Part shown: piece after piece, positions 51,542 to 61,949 of the stretch | Position numbering within the stretch: the first letter of the stretch is position 1 | Layout: the number at the start of each line of letters is the position of its first letter | Origin: Bacteroidota bacterium | GTDB lineage: Bacteria > Bacteroidota > Bacteroidia > Flavobacteriales_F > PHOS-HE28 | Assembly (NCBI GenBank): GCA_029573495.1 | Contig: JAKQEI010000278.1 | Span: forward strand, 1 to 64,000 | Length of the DNA stretch: 64,000 nucleotides | Direction of reading: 5' to 3' | Made by a program: the position numbers and the translations under genes | Notes under the pieces: generated by a model | The model's input: only the letters and a program-made list of their open reading frames with translations | The model's database searches: none | What the model was told of the DNA's origin: nothing

Positions 51542-54133
51542 TCAGGCCTTGGGGGCCTTCTTCGCAGCCTTCTTGGTCGCCTTCTTCGCCGCCTTCCTGG
51601 GTGCCGTCTTCCCGGCGGCCTTGGCCGGTGCGGCCTTCTTGGCGGCGCGTCCCTTGCGCCCCACTTTGCGTTCGGGCGCCGCGGCCAGCAGGGCGGTGGC
51701 TTCTTCGAGGGTCACGTCCTCCGGTGCCTTCTCCTTCGGGACGTTGGCGTTCTTGGAACCATCGGTGATGTAGGGCCCGTAGCGGCCGCTGAGCACTTGG
51801 ATCCCGGAACCGTCGAACTCCTTCAGGATGTTCTGGCGTGCGCCAGCGAGCTTGGCCTCGATCAGTTCCACCGCGCGTTCGAAGGTGACGGTGGAGGGTT
51901 CCTCGCCCTTCGGGATGTTGGCGTAGGTCTTGCCGTACTTCACGAACGGGCCGAAACGACCGCGTCCCTGGACGATCATCTCGCCCTTGTGCTCACCGAG
52001 GTCACGGGTGGCGTTGGCGGCCTTCTTCAGATCGATCAATTCCACGGCACGGCGCAGGTCGATCTCCAAGGGATCATCCTCCGGGGTAAGGCTCGCGTAG
52101 GTGCTTCCGAGGCGCACGTAGGGTCCGAAGCGACCGATCCCCACCGAGACCACCTCGCCATCGCGTTCACCGAGGGTGCGCGGCAGCTTGAAGAGGTCCA
52201 GCGCCTCCTGCAGGCTGATCGTCTGGATGCTCTGGTCCTTCCGCAGGCTGGCGAATCGCGGCTTCTCCTCATCCTCGGCGGTGCCGATCTGGATCATGGG
52301 GCCGAAGCGGCCGATGCGGGCGATGATCGGCTTGCCGCTCGCTGGATCGGTGCCCAGCTCACGCGAGCCCGTGGCGCGCTCGGCCGTCTCCTGCACGGTG
52401 CCGATGGTGGCGTGGAAGGGCTTGTAGAAGCGGGCGAGCATCTCGCGCCAGTTCTCCTTCCCTTCGGCGATCACATCGAACTCCTCCTCCACTTTGGCGG
52501 TGAAGTGGAGGTCCACGATGCTGGGGAAGTGCTCCACCAGGAAGTCGTTCACGACCATGCCGATGTCCGTGGGGAAGAGCTTCTGCTTCTCGGCGCCAGC
52601 GGTCTCGGTGGCGGTGTTCCCGGCGATGGCATCGTTCGCGAGGGTGAGGATGCGGTACGGACGTGGCGTGCCGTCGCGGTTCTCCTTCACCACATAGCCA
52701 CGGCGCTGCACGGTGCTGATCGTCGGGGCATAGGTGGATGGCCGGCCGATCCCGAGCTCCTCCAGCTTCTTCACGAGGCTTGCCTCCGTATACCGTGGGG
52801 CGGGACGTTCGAAGCGCTGGGTGGCGGTCATCTCCTGCAGGGCGAGCGCATCACCCTGTTTCATTTCCGGCAATAGACCCTCGTTCTCCTCCCCTTCCTC
52901 ATCGTCGCGTCCCTCCAGGTAGACCTTGAGGAAGCCATCGAAGAGGATCACTTCGCCCTGGGCTTTGAAGGCCTCCCCGGGGCGGGTGCTGATGCCGATG
53001 TCAACGACGGTCTTCTCCAGCTCGGCTTCAGCCATCTGACTGGCGAGGGTGCGCTTCCAGATGAGGTCATAGAGACGCTCGGCATCGCGGTCCGCGCCGG
53101 CGGTGCGCACGAGCATGTCGGTGGGGCGGATGGCCTCGTGCGCCTCCTGGGCGCCCTTGCTCTTGCTCTGGAAGCGGCGTGGCTTGCTGTAGCGTTCACC
53201 GTATTGTTCGCTTATCTGTGAAGCCGCTGCTGCGATGGCCTGCTCGCTCAGGTTCACCGAGTCGGTACGCATGTATGTGATGGCACCTTGTTCGTAGAGC
53301 CCTTGAGCGATGCGCATGGTACGATCGACGCCATAGCCCAGCTTGCGGCTGGCCTCCTGCTGCAAAGTGGACGTGGTGAACGGCGCGGCCGGCGAACGCT
53401 TGCCGGGCTTCTTTTCCACCGCGTTCACGGTGAAGCCTGCGCCCACACAGCTTCTGAGGAAGGCCATGGCCTCAGCCTCGGTGGCGAAGCGGGCGGGCAG
53501 TTCAGCTTTCACCAGGCTTTTTCCAGCAGTGTGGAAGAGCGCGGTGACCCTGAAGGCACTGGTGCTGTTGAAGTCGAGGATCTCACGTTCGCGCTCCACG
53601 ATCAGTCGCACGGCCACGCTCTGAACGCGACCGGCGCTCAAGCTGGGCTTCACCTTGCGCCAAAGGATAGGGCTCAATTCATAACCGACCAGCCGGTCCA
53701 GCACGCGGCGCGCCTGCTGGGCATCCACGAGGTGCACATCGATGTGGCGGGGGTTCTCGATGGCTTCGAGGATCGCCTTCTTCGTGATCTCGTTGAAGGT
53801 GATGCGTTTCACCTTCTCATCGGGCAGCTTCAGGGCTTCCTTGAGGTGCCAGCTGATCGCCTCTCCTTCGCGGTCCTCATCGGTCGCGAGCCAGACGATG
53901 GTCGCCTTATCCGATTCCTTCTGGAGTTGTTTCAGGCGGTCCTTCTTATCTTCCGGGATGATGTAGGTGGGCTCAAAGCCATTCTCCACGTCCACGCTGA
54001 GGTCGCGTTCGGGCAGGTCGCGCACATGGCCATAGCTGCTCAGCACGGTGTAGCCTTCACCCAGGTATTTCTCGATGGTCTTGGCCTTCGCGGGGGACTC
54101 CACGATGACCAGGTCGCCGCTCTTCTTCGCCAT
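51542..54133 (-). CDS. topA: DNA topoisomerase I (type IA)
   Basis: 863 residues from MAKKSGDLVIVESPAKAKT at 54133. Relaxes negative supercoils. TOPRIM domain with VIVESPAKAKTIEKYLG and WLATDEDREGEAISWHL; active-site tyrosine in GAITYMRTDSV; several C-terminal zinc-free topo repeats each with a GRFGP-type motif (RIGRFGPMIQIG, RFGPYVRLG, GRFGPFVKYG, RYGPYITDG). A Lys/Ala-rich tail ends it. Promoter near 54180 is imperfect (TTTCTTTG). Confidence 0.96.
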   Translation of the reverse strand: MAKKSGDLVIVESPAKAKTIEKYLGEGYTVLSSYGHVRDLPERDLSVDVENGFEPTYIIPEDKKDRLKQLQKESDKATIVWLATDEDREGEAISWHLKEALKLPDEKVKRITFNEITKKAILEAIENPRHIDVHLVDAQQARRVLDRLVGYELSPILWRKVKPSLSAGRVQSVAVRLIVEREREILDFNSTSAFRVTALFHTAGKSLVKAELPARFATEAEAMAFLRSCVGAGFTVNAVEKKPGKRSPAAPFTTSTLQQEASRKLGYGVDRTMRIAQGLYEQGAITYMRTDSVNLSEQAIAAAASQISEQYGERYSKPRRFQSKSKGAQEAHEAIRPTDMLVRTAGADRDAERLYDLIWKRTLASQMAEAELEKTVVDIGISTRPGEAFKAQGEVILFDGFLKVYLEGRDDEEGEENEGLLPEMKQGDALALQEMTATQRFERPAPRYTEASLVKKLEELGIGRPSTYAPTISTVQRRGYVVKENRDGTPRPYRILTLANDAIAGNTATETAGAEKQKLFPTDIGMVVNDFLVEHFPSIVDLHFTAKVEEEFDVIAEGKENWREMLARFYKPFHATIGTVQETAERATGSRELGTDPASGKPIIARIGRFGPMIQIGTAEDEEKPRFASLRKDQSIQTISLQEALDLFKLPRTLGERDGEVVSVGIGRFGPYVRLGSTYASLTPEDDPLEIDLRRAVELIDLKKAANATRDLGEHKGEMIVQGRGRFGPFVKYGKTYANIPKGEEPSTVTFERAVELIEAKLAGARQNILKEFDGSGIQVLSGRYGPYITDGSKNANVPKEKAPEDVTLEEATALLAAAPERKVGRKGRAAKKAAPAKAAGKTAPRKAAKKATKKAAKKAPKA

Positions 54134-54329
54134 TGTAGTCTCGGTCGCCACCAGCACAACGGTCCCGGTGGACGGGCGGCAAAGAAAGTGTTCGGACGGA
54201 TGATCGGCGGATCATGCAGAGCGCTCATTCTTACTTCCCCTAAAGGGGAAGGAATTTTTCCACAGGAAGCGAGGACGTGATCCGGCCCCAACTTTGCGGG
54301 GAGAAGGACCCAGCTAACCCCGACCCGCG

Positions 54330-54884
54330 ATGCCTCGTCCCGACCACTTCCTTCTCTTCGCCACCTTCCTGCTCGTGAGCTGCGGGGAGAGCACCGGACA
54401 GACCAGCGAGCCGACCTCGACAACGATACCCCAGGACACCATGAGCCAGTATGACCACGGCGGCAATCCTTATTACTCCCACACGGACACCGCCAAATTG
54501 GATGTGCCCCTGAGCGAATGGAAGAAGATCCTACCTGACGACCTCTACCACATCGCCTTCGAGAAGGGAACGGAGCGGGCTTTCACCGGCAAGTACTGGG
54601 ACTTCGAAGGCATCGGCACTTATGCCTGCGCAGTATGTGGCAACGTCCTCTTCCAGGCGGACAGCAAATTCGCCAGCAGCTGTGGCTGGCCGAGCTTCTT
54701 CCAACCGGAAAGAAAGGATGCGATCGTGTACCACGAGGACCGCACCTTCGGCATGGTGCGTACGGAGACCACCTGCGGCCGCTGCGGGGCGCACCTCGGC
54801 CATGTGTTCGAGGATGGGCCGAAGCCGACGGGGTTGCGCTACTGTATCAATAGCGTGAGTTTGGAGTATTTGCCGGGACGCTAG
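54330..54884 (+). CDS. msrB: Peptide-methionine (R)-S-oxide reductase, lipoprotein form
   Basis: 184 residues. Signal peptide with lipobox FLLVSC|G, so it acts outside the cytoplasm. The MsrB domain has zinc pairs CAVC and CGRC, SSCGWPSFFQ, and the catalytic Cys in GLRYCINSVSL. Reduces methionine-R-sulfoxide to methionine on envelope proteins. No MsrA neighbour seen. Confidence 0.92.
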   Translation: MPRPDHFLLFATFLLVSCGESTGQTSEPTSTTIPQDTMSQYDHGGNPYYSHTDTAKLDVPLSEWKKILPDDLYHIAFEKGTERAFTGKYWDFEGIGTYACAVCGNVLFQADSKFASSCGWPSFFQPERKDAIVYHEDRTFGMVRTETTCGRCGAHLGHVFEDGPKPTGLRYCINSVSLEYLPGR

Positions 54885-54928
54885 TGCTCGACCGTCCGTC
54901 AAGCCGACCGACCGGACATCCTGCCACC

Positions 54929-54960
54929 TTGTCAGCTTCCACTGGGATCGGGTACCTTTG
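54929..54960 (+). promoter_or_regulatory. Promoter of miaB
   Basis: TTG at 54929-54931 and TACCTTTG at 54953-54960 (perfect TAnnTTTG) with a 21-base spacer; -7 ends 17 bases before the GTG start. Confidence 0.65.
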
Positions 54961-54977
54961 CGCCCCATCCCGGAACC

Positions 54978-56435
54978 GTGCAGAAGAAGGTATACATCGA
55001 GAGCTACGGCTGCCAGATGAACGTGAGCGACAGCGAGGTCGTGGCGAGCATCCTGGCCAGGGACGGCTACACCCCGGTGAAGAGCGCCGAGGAGGCGGAC
55101 CTGGTGCTGTTGAACACGTGCAGCATCCGGGAAAAGGCGGAGTACACGGTGATGCAGCGCATCAACGAGATGAACAACCTGAAGGCCCGGAACAAGGGTT
55201 TGAAGGTGGGGGTGTTGGGCTGCATGGCCGAACGCATGCGCGAAGACCTGCTGGAGAAGAAGAAGGTGGTGGACCTGGTGGTGGGACCGGATGCCTACCG
55301 GACGTTACCGGAACTATTGGAGAAGGTCGGGACGGGCCAGAAGGCAGTGAACGTGCTACTGAGCCGGGAGGAGACCTATGGCGAGATCGAGCCGGTGCGG
55401 TTGGACACGAACGGCGTAACGGCCTTCGTCACCATCATGCGCGGATGCGACAACATGTGCGCGTTCTGCGTGGTACCGTTCACACGGGGGCGGGAGCGCA
55501 GTCGGGATGCGGCGAGCATCGTTCGGGAATGCGAGCAGCTGGTGCGCGATGGATATAAGGAGGTGACGCTGCTGGGGCAGAATGTGGATAGCTACAAATT
55601 CAGATCAGAAGATCAAAAGATCAGAAGATCAGATAATGAAAATGCCATCCTGGGCATGGCCTCCGACACCGTCGACCCTGCGGGTCGACCTGCAAGCGCC
55701 GGCCCGACGACCACAGACTTCGCCGATCTGCTCGAGATGGTGGCCCTCGCCTGTCCCACCCTTCGCATCCGATACAGTACCAGCCACCCGAAGGACATGA
55801 CGGACAAGGTGCTGGCGGTGATGGCGCGGCACGACAACATCTGCAAGTACATTCATCTGCCGGTGCAGAGCGGTAGCAGTGAGGTGCTGAAGCGGATGAA
55901 CCGGGGCTATGACCGGGCCTGGTACATGGAGCGCATGGCCAACATACGCAGGCACATGCCGGATTGTGCCATCAGCACGGATATCATCGCGGGATTCTGC
56001 GGTGAGACGGAAGAAGACCACCAGGCCACACTGGAACTGATCCGCGAGGTGAAGTACGACATGGCCTTCATGTTCAAATACAGCGAACGGCCGAAGACCC
56101 TGGCCGCGCGCAAATACCCGGACGATGTGCCGGATGAGGTGAAGGGTCGACGATTGGCGGAAGTGATCGAGACGCAGAAGGCAGCGAGCGCGGAGCGCAT
56201 GCTTGGCTACGTGGGCCAGGTGCACGAAGTGCTGGTGGAAGGCGTGAGCAAGCGCAGCGCCGACCATGTGTACGGTCGCAATTCGCAGAACAGCGTGGTG
56301 ATCCTGCCGCGCATGCATGAAGGCGTGGAACTCGGACCCGGCACCTTCGTGAAGGTGCGGATCGCCAGCGCCACCCCGGGAAGCTTGAAAGGAAGCATCC
56401 TGGAGATCCTCTCATCCCACGCACAACCCGTATGA
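54978..56435 (+). CDS. miaB: tRNA-2-methylthio-N6-dimethylallyladenosine synthase
   Basis: 485 residues, GTG start at 54978. Radical SAM enzyme that methylthiolates A37 of tRNA. UPF0004 N-terminal domain with SYGCQMNVSDSEV, NTCSIREKAE and GCMAER (three Cys for the auxiliary cluster), radical SAM triplet GCDNMCAFCVVPFTRGRERS near 155-172, TRAM domain at the end. Between LLGQNVDSY (about residue 205) and DFADLLEMVA there is an unusual insert of about 40 residues encoded by repeats (see findings). ATGA overlap with the next gene. Confidence 0.95.
   Translation: MQKKVYIESYGCQMNVSDSEVVASILARDGYTPVKSAEEADLVLLNTCSIREKAEYTVMQRINEMNNLKARNKGLKVGVLGCMAERMREDLLEKKKVVDLVVGPDAYRTLPELLEKVGTGQKAVNVLLSREETYGEIEPVRLDTNGVTAFVTIMRGCDNMCAFCVVPFTRGRERSRDAASIVRECEQLVRDGYKEVTLLGQNVDSYKFRSEDQKIRRSDNENAILGMASDTVDPAGRPASAGPTTTDFADLLEMVALACPTLRIRYSTSHPKDMTDKVLAVMARHDNICKYIHLPVQSGSSEVLKRMNRGYDRAWYMERMANIRRHMPDCAISTDIIAGFCGETEEDHQATLELIREVKYDMAFMFKYSERPKTLAARKYPDDVPDEVKGRRLAEVIETQKAASAERMLGYVGQVHEVLVEGVSKRSADHVYGRNSQNSVVILPRMHEGVELGPGTFVKVRIASATPGSLKGSILEILSSHAQPV
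55600..55712 (+). repeat. Repeat insertion within miaB (tandem 8-mers plus palindrome)
   Basis: 55602-55633 is four copies of an 8-mer AGATCAGA (third base variant AGATCAAA in the second). 55671-55689 is a palindrome, GTCGACCC-TGC-GGGTCGAC. Both lie in an in-frame stretch absent from usual MiaB proteins. The first part is much richer in A/T than the rest of the gene. Confidence 0.75.
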
Positions 56436-57646
56436 ACGTTCAACCCATCAAACAACGCTTCGGCATCATCGGGACCTCCCCCTCGTTGGACCGAGCGATC
56501 GAGATCGCCGCGCAGGTGGCACCGACCGACCTCAGTGTGCTCATACAGGGTGAGAGCGGAAGCGGGAAGGAGGTGATGCCGCAGATCGTCCACGCATACA
56601 GCGCCCGGAAGCACGGGCCCTACATCGCGGTGAACTGCGGGGCCATCCCGGAAGGCACCATCGACAGCGAGCTCTTCGGGCATGAGAAAGGCTCCTTCAC
56701 CGGCGCGCACGAAGCCCGCAAGGGTTACTTTGAGGTGGCCAATGGCGGTACGATCTTCCTGGACGAGGTGGGGGAACTGCCCTTGACCACCCAAGTGCGC
56801 CTCTTGCGCGTGTTGGAGACCGGTGAATTCATCCGGGTGGGCAGCAGCAAGGCGCAGAAGACGAACGTGCGCGTGGTGGCGGCCACCAACGTGAACATGA
56901 TGCAGGCGGTGACCCGCGGCACTTTCCGGGAGGACCTGTACTACCGCCTGAACACGGTACCGATCCAGGTGCCACCGTTGCGCGACCGCAAGGAGGACAT
57001 CCACCTGCTGTTCCGCTTCTTCGCCCAGGAAGCCGCCACCAAGTACAAGGCACCGCCGCTCGTGCTGCGCGAAGACGCCCTGCAGCTCCTTGTCGCCTAT
57101 CGGTGGCCTGGCAACGTCCGTCAATTGCGCAATATCGTGGAGCAGATGAGCGTGATCGAGCAGACGCGTGAGGTGGATGCGAAGACGTTAAGGCAGTACC
57201 TCCCGGACCAGAGCACCGCGCTCGTTCCCATGAGCCAGGGCGGTGCGGGCAATGCGGCGGATGGGATCAATGAGCGGGAGCTGATCTTCAAATTCCTCTT
57301 CGACATGAAGAGCGATCTGAACGCATTGAAAGAACAGGTGAAGGCCCTGACGGGTGGCCAGGCGATACCCACTGCCATGCCACCAAGCTACCGGGAGGAG
57401 CCGCTGTACATGCCCGCCGGAATGCCTGCTCCAGGGACCATGAGCATCATGCCACCGCGGCAGGTGGAGGATGAGGACGTGGAGCATACCGAGGTGGAGG
57501 AAAGCTTGAGCCTGGAGGAGAAGGAGAAGGAGATGATCAAGAAGGCGCTGGCCAAGCACCGGAACAAACGGAAGAACGCGGCCGCCGAGCTCGGCATCAG
57601 CGAGCGGACCTTGTACCGGAAGATCAAGGAATACGATATCCCGTGA
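56432..57646 (+). CDS. Sigma-54-interacting AAA+ transcriptional activator without receiver domain
   Basis: 404 residues. Walker A GESGSGKE near 40, ELFGHEKGSFTGAHEARKG with the GxFTGA sigma-54 contact loop (here GSFTGA), Walker B GGTIFLDEVGEL, and the Fis-type HTH at the C-terminus (AAAELGISERTLYRKIKEYDI). The N-terminal receiver or sensor domain of typical NtrC-like regulators is missing, so activity is probably controlled otherwise. In Bacteroidota it often sits between miaB and lptE as here. Target genes unknown. Confidence 0.9.
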   Translation: MNVQPIKQRFGIIGTSPSLDRAIEIAAQVAPTDLSVLIQGESGSGKEVMPQIVHAYSARKHGPYIAVNCGAIPEGTIDSELFGHEKGSFTGAHEARKGYFEVANGGTIFLDEVGELPLTTQVRLLRVLETGEFIRVGSSKAQKTNVRVVAATNVNMMQAVTRGTFREDLYYRLNTVPIQVPPLRDRKEDIHLLFRFFAQEAATKYKAPPLVLREDALQLLVAYRWPGNVRQLRNIVEQMSVIEQTREVDAKTLRQYLPDQSTALVPMSQGGAGNAADGINERELIFKFLFDMKSDLNALKEQVKALTGGQAIPTAMPPSYREEPLYMPAGMPAPGTMSIMPPRQVEDEDVEHTEVEESLSLEEKEKEMIKKALAKHRNKRKNAAAELGISERTLYRKIKEYDIP

Positions 57647-58194
57647 GAAGTTCGCAATTGGCAGTAGGCAGTAGGCAGCTGGCAGCGCTTGCTGTGCGCT
57701 GGTTCCCGGCTGCCAGCTGCCTGGTGCTCCTGTTCATCACAGGTTGTCGTGTGAACTACTCCTTCACCGGAGGGGACGTGGGCGATGCACGTACGATGAG
57801 CGTGGAACTGATCGAGGCGCGCGCTCCGCTGGCCACACCCTTGAGCGCGCAGGTGCTCACCGAGAGCGTGCGTGATCTGCTGCTGGCCCAGACCCCGTTG
57901 AAGTTGAAACAAGAAGAGGGTGACGTGCAGTACAGCGGAGCCCTGATCGGATATGATGTACAACCGGTGAACATCCAGGCGAACGAGACCGCGGCCTTGA
58001 ACCGATTGACCATGACCGTGAAGGTGACCTACGTGAACACGTTGGAACCGAAGAAGAACAAGGAGTTCACGGTGGCACGTTTCGCGGACTACGACAGTGG
58101 CCAGGACCTCACCTCAGTGGAAGAGCAACTGGCCCGGGACATCGGCAAGCAGCTGGCCCAGGATATCTTCGACCGGACCTTGGGCGATTGGTGA
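57643..58194 (+). CDS. lptE: LPS assembly lipoprotein LptE-like
   Basis: 183 residues. GTG start overlapping the upstream stop. Lipobox LFITGC|R; mature part CRVNYSFTGGDVGDARTMSVELIEARAPLATPLSAQVLTESVRDLLLAQTPLKLK is typical of the Bacteroidota LptE family (SusE-like beta-alpha fold), which plugs LptD in the outer membrane. The N-terminal 30 residues are encoded by a palindromic repeat (57655-57721) and are unusually long for a lipoprotein signal. Confidence 0.85.
   Translation: MRSSQLAVGSRQLAALAVRWFPAASCLVLLFITGCRVNYSFTGGDVGDARTMSVELIEARAPLATPLSAQVLTESVRDLLLAQTPLKLKQEEGDVQYSGALIGYDVQPVNIQANETAALNRLTMTVKVTYVNTLEPKKNKEFTVARFADYDSGQDLTSVEEQLARDIGKQLAQDIFDRTLGDW
57655..57721 (+). repeat. Palindromic dispersed repeat, copy 2, inside lptE signal peptide
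   Basis: TTGGCAGTAGGCAGTAGGCAG is the same motif family as the arms at 20394-20456. GGCAGCTGGCAGC (57674-57686) and its exact complement (57709-57721) form a 13-pair stem with a 22-base loop. It is translated as the first part of the LptE signal peptide (QLAVGSRQLAALAV). Confidence 0.65.
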
Positions 58195-58196
58195 CC

Positions 58197-59405
58197 ATGG
58201 AACGCGAGCGACTGACACGATTGGTAAGGGACGCAGCGGCGGTTGACCGCGGCGACCTCGACGGGTTGGGGGCCCTGGCCGAGAAATTCCCTTGGTTCGC
58301 CGGCGCCCAGGTGTTGCGTGCCGTGGGCGCAGTACGGGCGGGCGAAGTCTCTACGGATGACAGCCTGCGCACGGCCGCCGCACTGGCCCCCTCGCGCACG
58401 GCCCTGTTCGACCTCATGCACCGACCCTTGGCCAGGAAGGCGGATGGCGGGGAGCCGGTGACCATGCCGCTGGAAGAAGCCAGGGTCATGATCCCGGTGG
58501 CGGAACCGGTCGTGGCTTCCGGAACCATCGCTGCGCCTGCCCGACCGGAGGACGTGGTCCCTCCGGAAGTGCTGCCCGAAGTGGCGATCACGGAGGCTCC
58601 TGACGAACCTGAGGTTGTTGAACCTGAGGTGGAGAGCACGACCGCAACGACGGAAGCAGTGGACGACGTGGCGCCCGCGGAAGATGTCCCCCCTGCGGAG
58701 GCACATCGCGGCAGCGGACAGCAGGCGCCCAGTGCACCGGAAGCGGACCCCCTCGAACAGCAGATCCTGGAGTCCGCGTTGTCGCATGCCTACGACATCA
58801 GCTGGCTGGAGGTGGAACCGCCCAAGGCGCGTAAGGAAGCTACGAAGGCTCCACCCGTGGACCTCCCGACGCCGAAGCCGGTGATCCCCATCGCCCCGAT
58901 CCAACCAAAAGGCGCTGCCCGCTTCGTTACCAAGCATGACAGGCTCTCGTTCACCGACTGGCTGGACGCATCCACGGAAGCGCCCCGGAACGAGCCCCCG
59001 GCCAAGCCGCCCAAGCAGGATCTGATACCCGAAGCGGCGGAGGATTGGTTGCGCCAGGCGGAAGCGAAACCCAAAGCCTCGAGCCTGGCACCCCTCGCGC
59101 CCATTCAACCCTTAGCGGATAAGCAGGGGGAAGTGGACACCCGGGCCTTGATCGACAGGTTCATCCAGGAGCAGACGCCGGCGAGCCCGCAAAAAGCAGC
59201 ATTCTTCACCCCGCAACAGGCGGCCAAGCGCAGCCTGGATGACAAGGCCGGCATGGTGACCGAAACATTGGCGCGGGTGTATGCCAAGCAAGGGAACCTG
59301 CCCAAGGCGATCGAGGCCTATAAGCGGCTGGCGTTGAAATACCCGGAGAAAAGCGCTTACTTTGCGGCCCTTCAAAAAGAGCTTGAAGGCCAACTGAACA
59401 AGTAG
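58197..59405 (+). CDS. Conserved Bacteroidota protein with C-terminal TPR
   Basis: 402 residues from MERERLTRLVRDAA at 58197. N-terminal helices (FPWFAGAQVLRAVGAVRAGEV), a long acidic/Pro-rich middle rich in Glu and Pro (EPEVVEPEVESTTATTEA), and a C-terminal tetratricopeptide-like repeat (TETLARVYAKQGNLPKAIEAYKRLALKYPEKSAYFAAL). Role unknown; sits in a conserved stretch with lptE and secG, which suggests envelope biogenesis. Confidence 0.75.
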   Translation: MERERLTRLVRDAAAVDRGDLDGLGALAEKFPWFAGAQVLRAVGAVRAGEVSTDDSLRTAAALAPSRTALFDLMHRPLARKADGGEPVTMPLEEARVMIPVAEPVVASGTIAAPARPEDVVPPEVLPEVAITEAPDEPEVVEPEVESTTATTEAVDDVAPAEDVPPAEAHRGSGQQAPSAPEADPLEQQILESALSHAYDISWLEVEPPKARKEATKAPPVDLPTPKPVIPIAPIQPKGAARFVTKHDRLSFTDWLDASTEAPRNEPPAKPPKQDLIPEAAEDWLRQAEAKPKASSLAPLAPIQPLADKQGEVDTRALIDRFIQEQTPASPQKAAFFTPQQAAKRSLDDKAGMVTETLARVYAKQGNLPKAIEAYKRLALKYPEKSAYFAALQKELEGQLNK

Positions 59406-59410
59406 TCGTC

Positions 59411-59749
59411 ATGGTTGCCATCTCCATCCTCATCGTCATCGTAGCCGCCCTTCTCGCGCTGGTCGTACTGGCCCAGAACCCCAAAGGCGGTGGCCTTGCG
59501 GCCGGCTTCACCGGAGCCCAGCAGATCGGGGGCGTACAACGCACCGCCGACTTCCTTGAAAAAGGCACCTGGACCCTGGCGGGCGCCCTGATGGTGCTGT
59601 GCCTGATCTCGGCCGGGATCCAGCATTCGGGCACGAGCGACCTGGATGAACTGGACACTCCGACCGTGGAAGCCACCCCGACCGAGGAAGGTGGGGTACC
59701 GGCTGAGGAGGTTCCTGCGGAGCAGGCTCCTGCCACGGACGGACAATAG
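59411..59749 (+). CDS. secG: Preprotein translocase subunit SecG
   Basis: 112 residues with two membrane helices ([35 protein letters not shown]) and the SecG motif [19 protein letters not shown] between them. Assists SecYE. An acidic tail ([17 protein letters not shown]) extends the protein. Six bases after the previous gene. Confidence 0.93.
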   Translation: MVAISILIVIVAALLALVVLAQNPKGGGLAAGFTGAQQIGGVQRTADFLEKGTWTLAGALMVLCLISAGIQHSGTSDLDELDTPTVEATPTEEGGVPAEEVPAEQAPATDGQ

Positions 59750-59797
59750 TTTGTCAGCTTGGCAGAAGAAGGCCCTGCCGATCCTGGAGATATCAAC

Positions 59798-59826
59798 AAG
59801 AAGGCTGTCCTAGTGACAGCCTTCTT
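59798..59826 (+). terminator. Hairpin terminator between secG and groES
   Basis: 12-base arms AAGAAGGCTGTC and complement, 5-base loop, followed by TCGTTGG; separates the miaB-secG operon from groESL. Confidence 0.75.
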
Positions 59827-59877
59827 TCGTTGGCACAGGCCTTGACAGGCGGGCGGACACGAAACGTATTGAACCAC

Positions 59878-60171
59878 ATGGCAACCAAAGTGAAACCCCT
59901 GGCCGACCGCGTGCTCGTGGAAGCCGCAGCCGCCGAAGAGACCACCAAGGGTGGTTTGTACATCCCAGACACCGCTAAGGAGAAGCCCCAGCGTGGCAAA
60001 GTGATCGCCGTGGGCCATGGCCGCATCGCCGAAGATGGCAAGGTGACCCCCCTGAGCGTGAAAGCAGGAGATGAGATCCTATACGGCAAGTACAGCGGCA
60101 CGGAGCTGAGCTACGACGGCAAGGACTACCTGATCATGCGCGAGAGCGACATCTACGCCGTACTCAACTAA
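59878..60171 (+). CDS. groES: Co-chaperonin GroES
   Basis: 97 residues from [19 protein letters not shown] at 59878. The mobile-loop region [24 protein letters not shown] and [31 protein letters not shown] are standard. Caps GroEL. No CIRCE operator was found upstream; TTGACA at 59842 lies in a possible sigma-70-like -35 position but the -10 is not convincing. An upstream frame extends to 59830, not used. Confidence 0.96.
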   Translation: MATKVKPLADRVLVEAAAAEETTKGGLYIPDTAKEKPQRGKVIAVGHGRIAEDGKVTPLSVKAGDEILYGKYSGTELSYDGKDYLIMRESDIYAVLN

Positions 60172-60180
60172 GAAAGGTAA

Positions 60181-61866
<1,686 letters not shown>

Positions 61867-61888
61867 GCCAAGACATTGGCGAATGGGG

Positions 61889-61918
61889 CAAGCCCCGGTC
61901 AGCGATGGCCGGGGCTTG
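61889..61918 (+). terminator. Terminator after groEL
   Basis: CAAGCCCCGG and its complement with a 10-base loop, followed by TTCGTTCC. Confidence 0.75.
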
Positions 61919-61934
61919 TTCGTTCCGCGTCATC

Positions 61935-61942
61935 CATCTTTG
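61935..61942 (+). promoter_or_regulatory. Possible -7 box of the retropepsin-like gene
   Basis: CATCTTTG, one base off consensus, ends 7 bases before the ATG at 61950; another near-leaderless arrangement. Confidence 0.4.
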
Positions 61943-61949
61943 CTCAGCC

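Noticed and set aside
55602-55633. CRISPR-like repeat in miaB
   Set aside because: Repeat unit is 8 bases, without spacers, and lies in frame in a gene.
59827-59877. CIRCE heat-shock operator before groES
   Set aside because: No TTAGCACTC / GAGTGCTAA inverted repeat is present.
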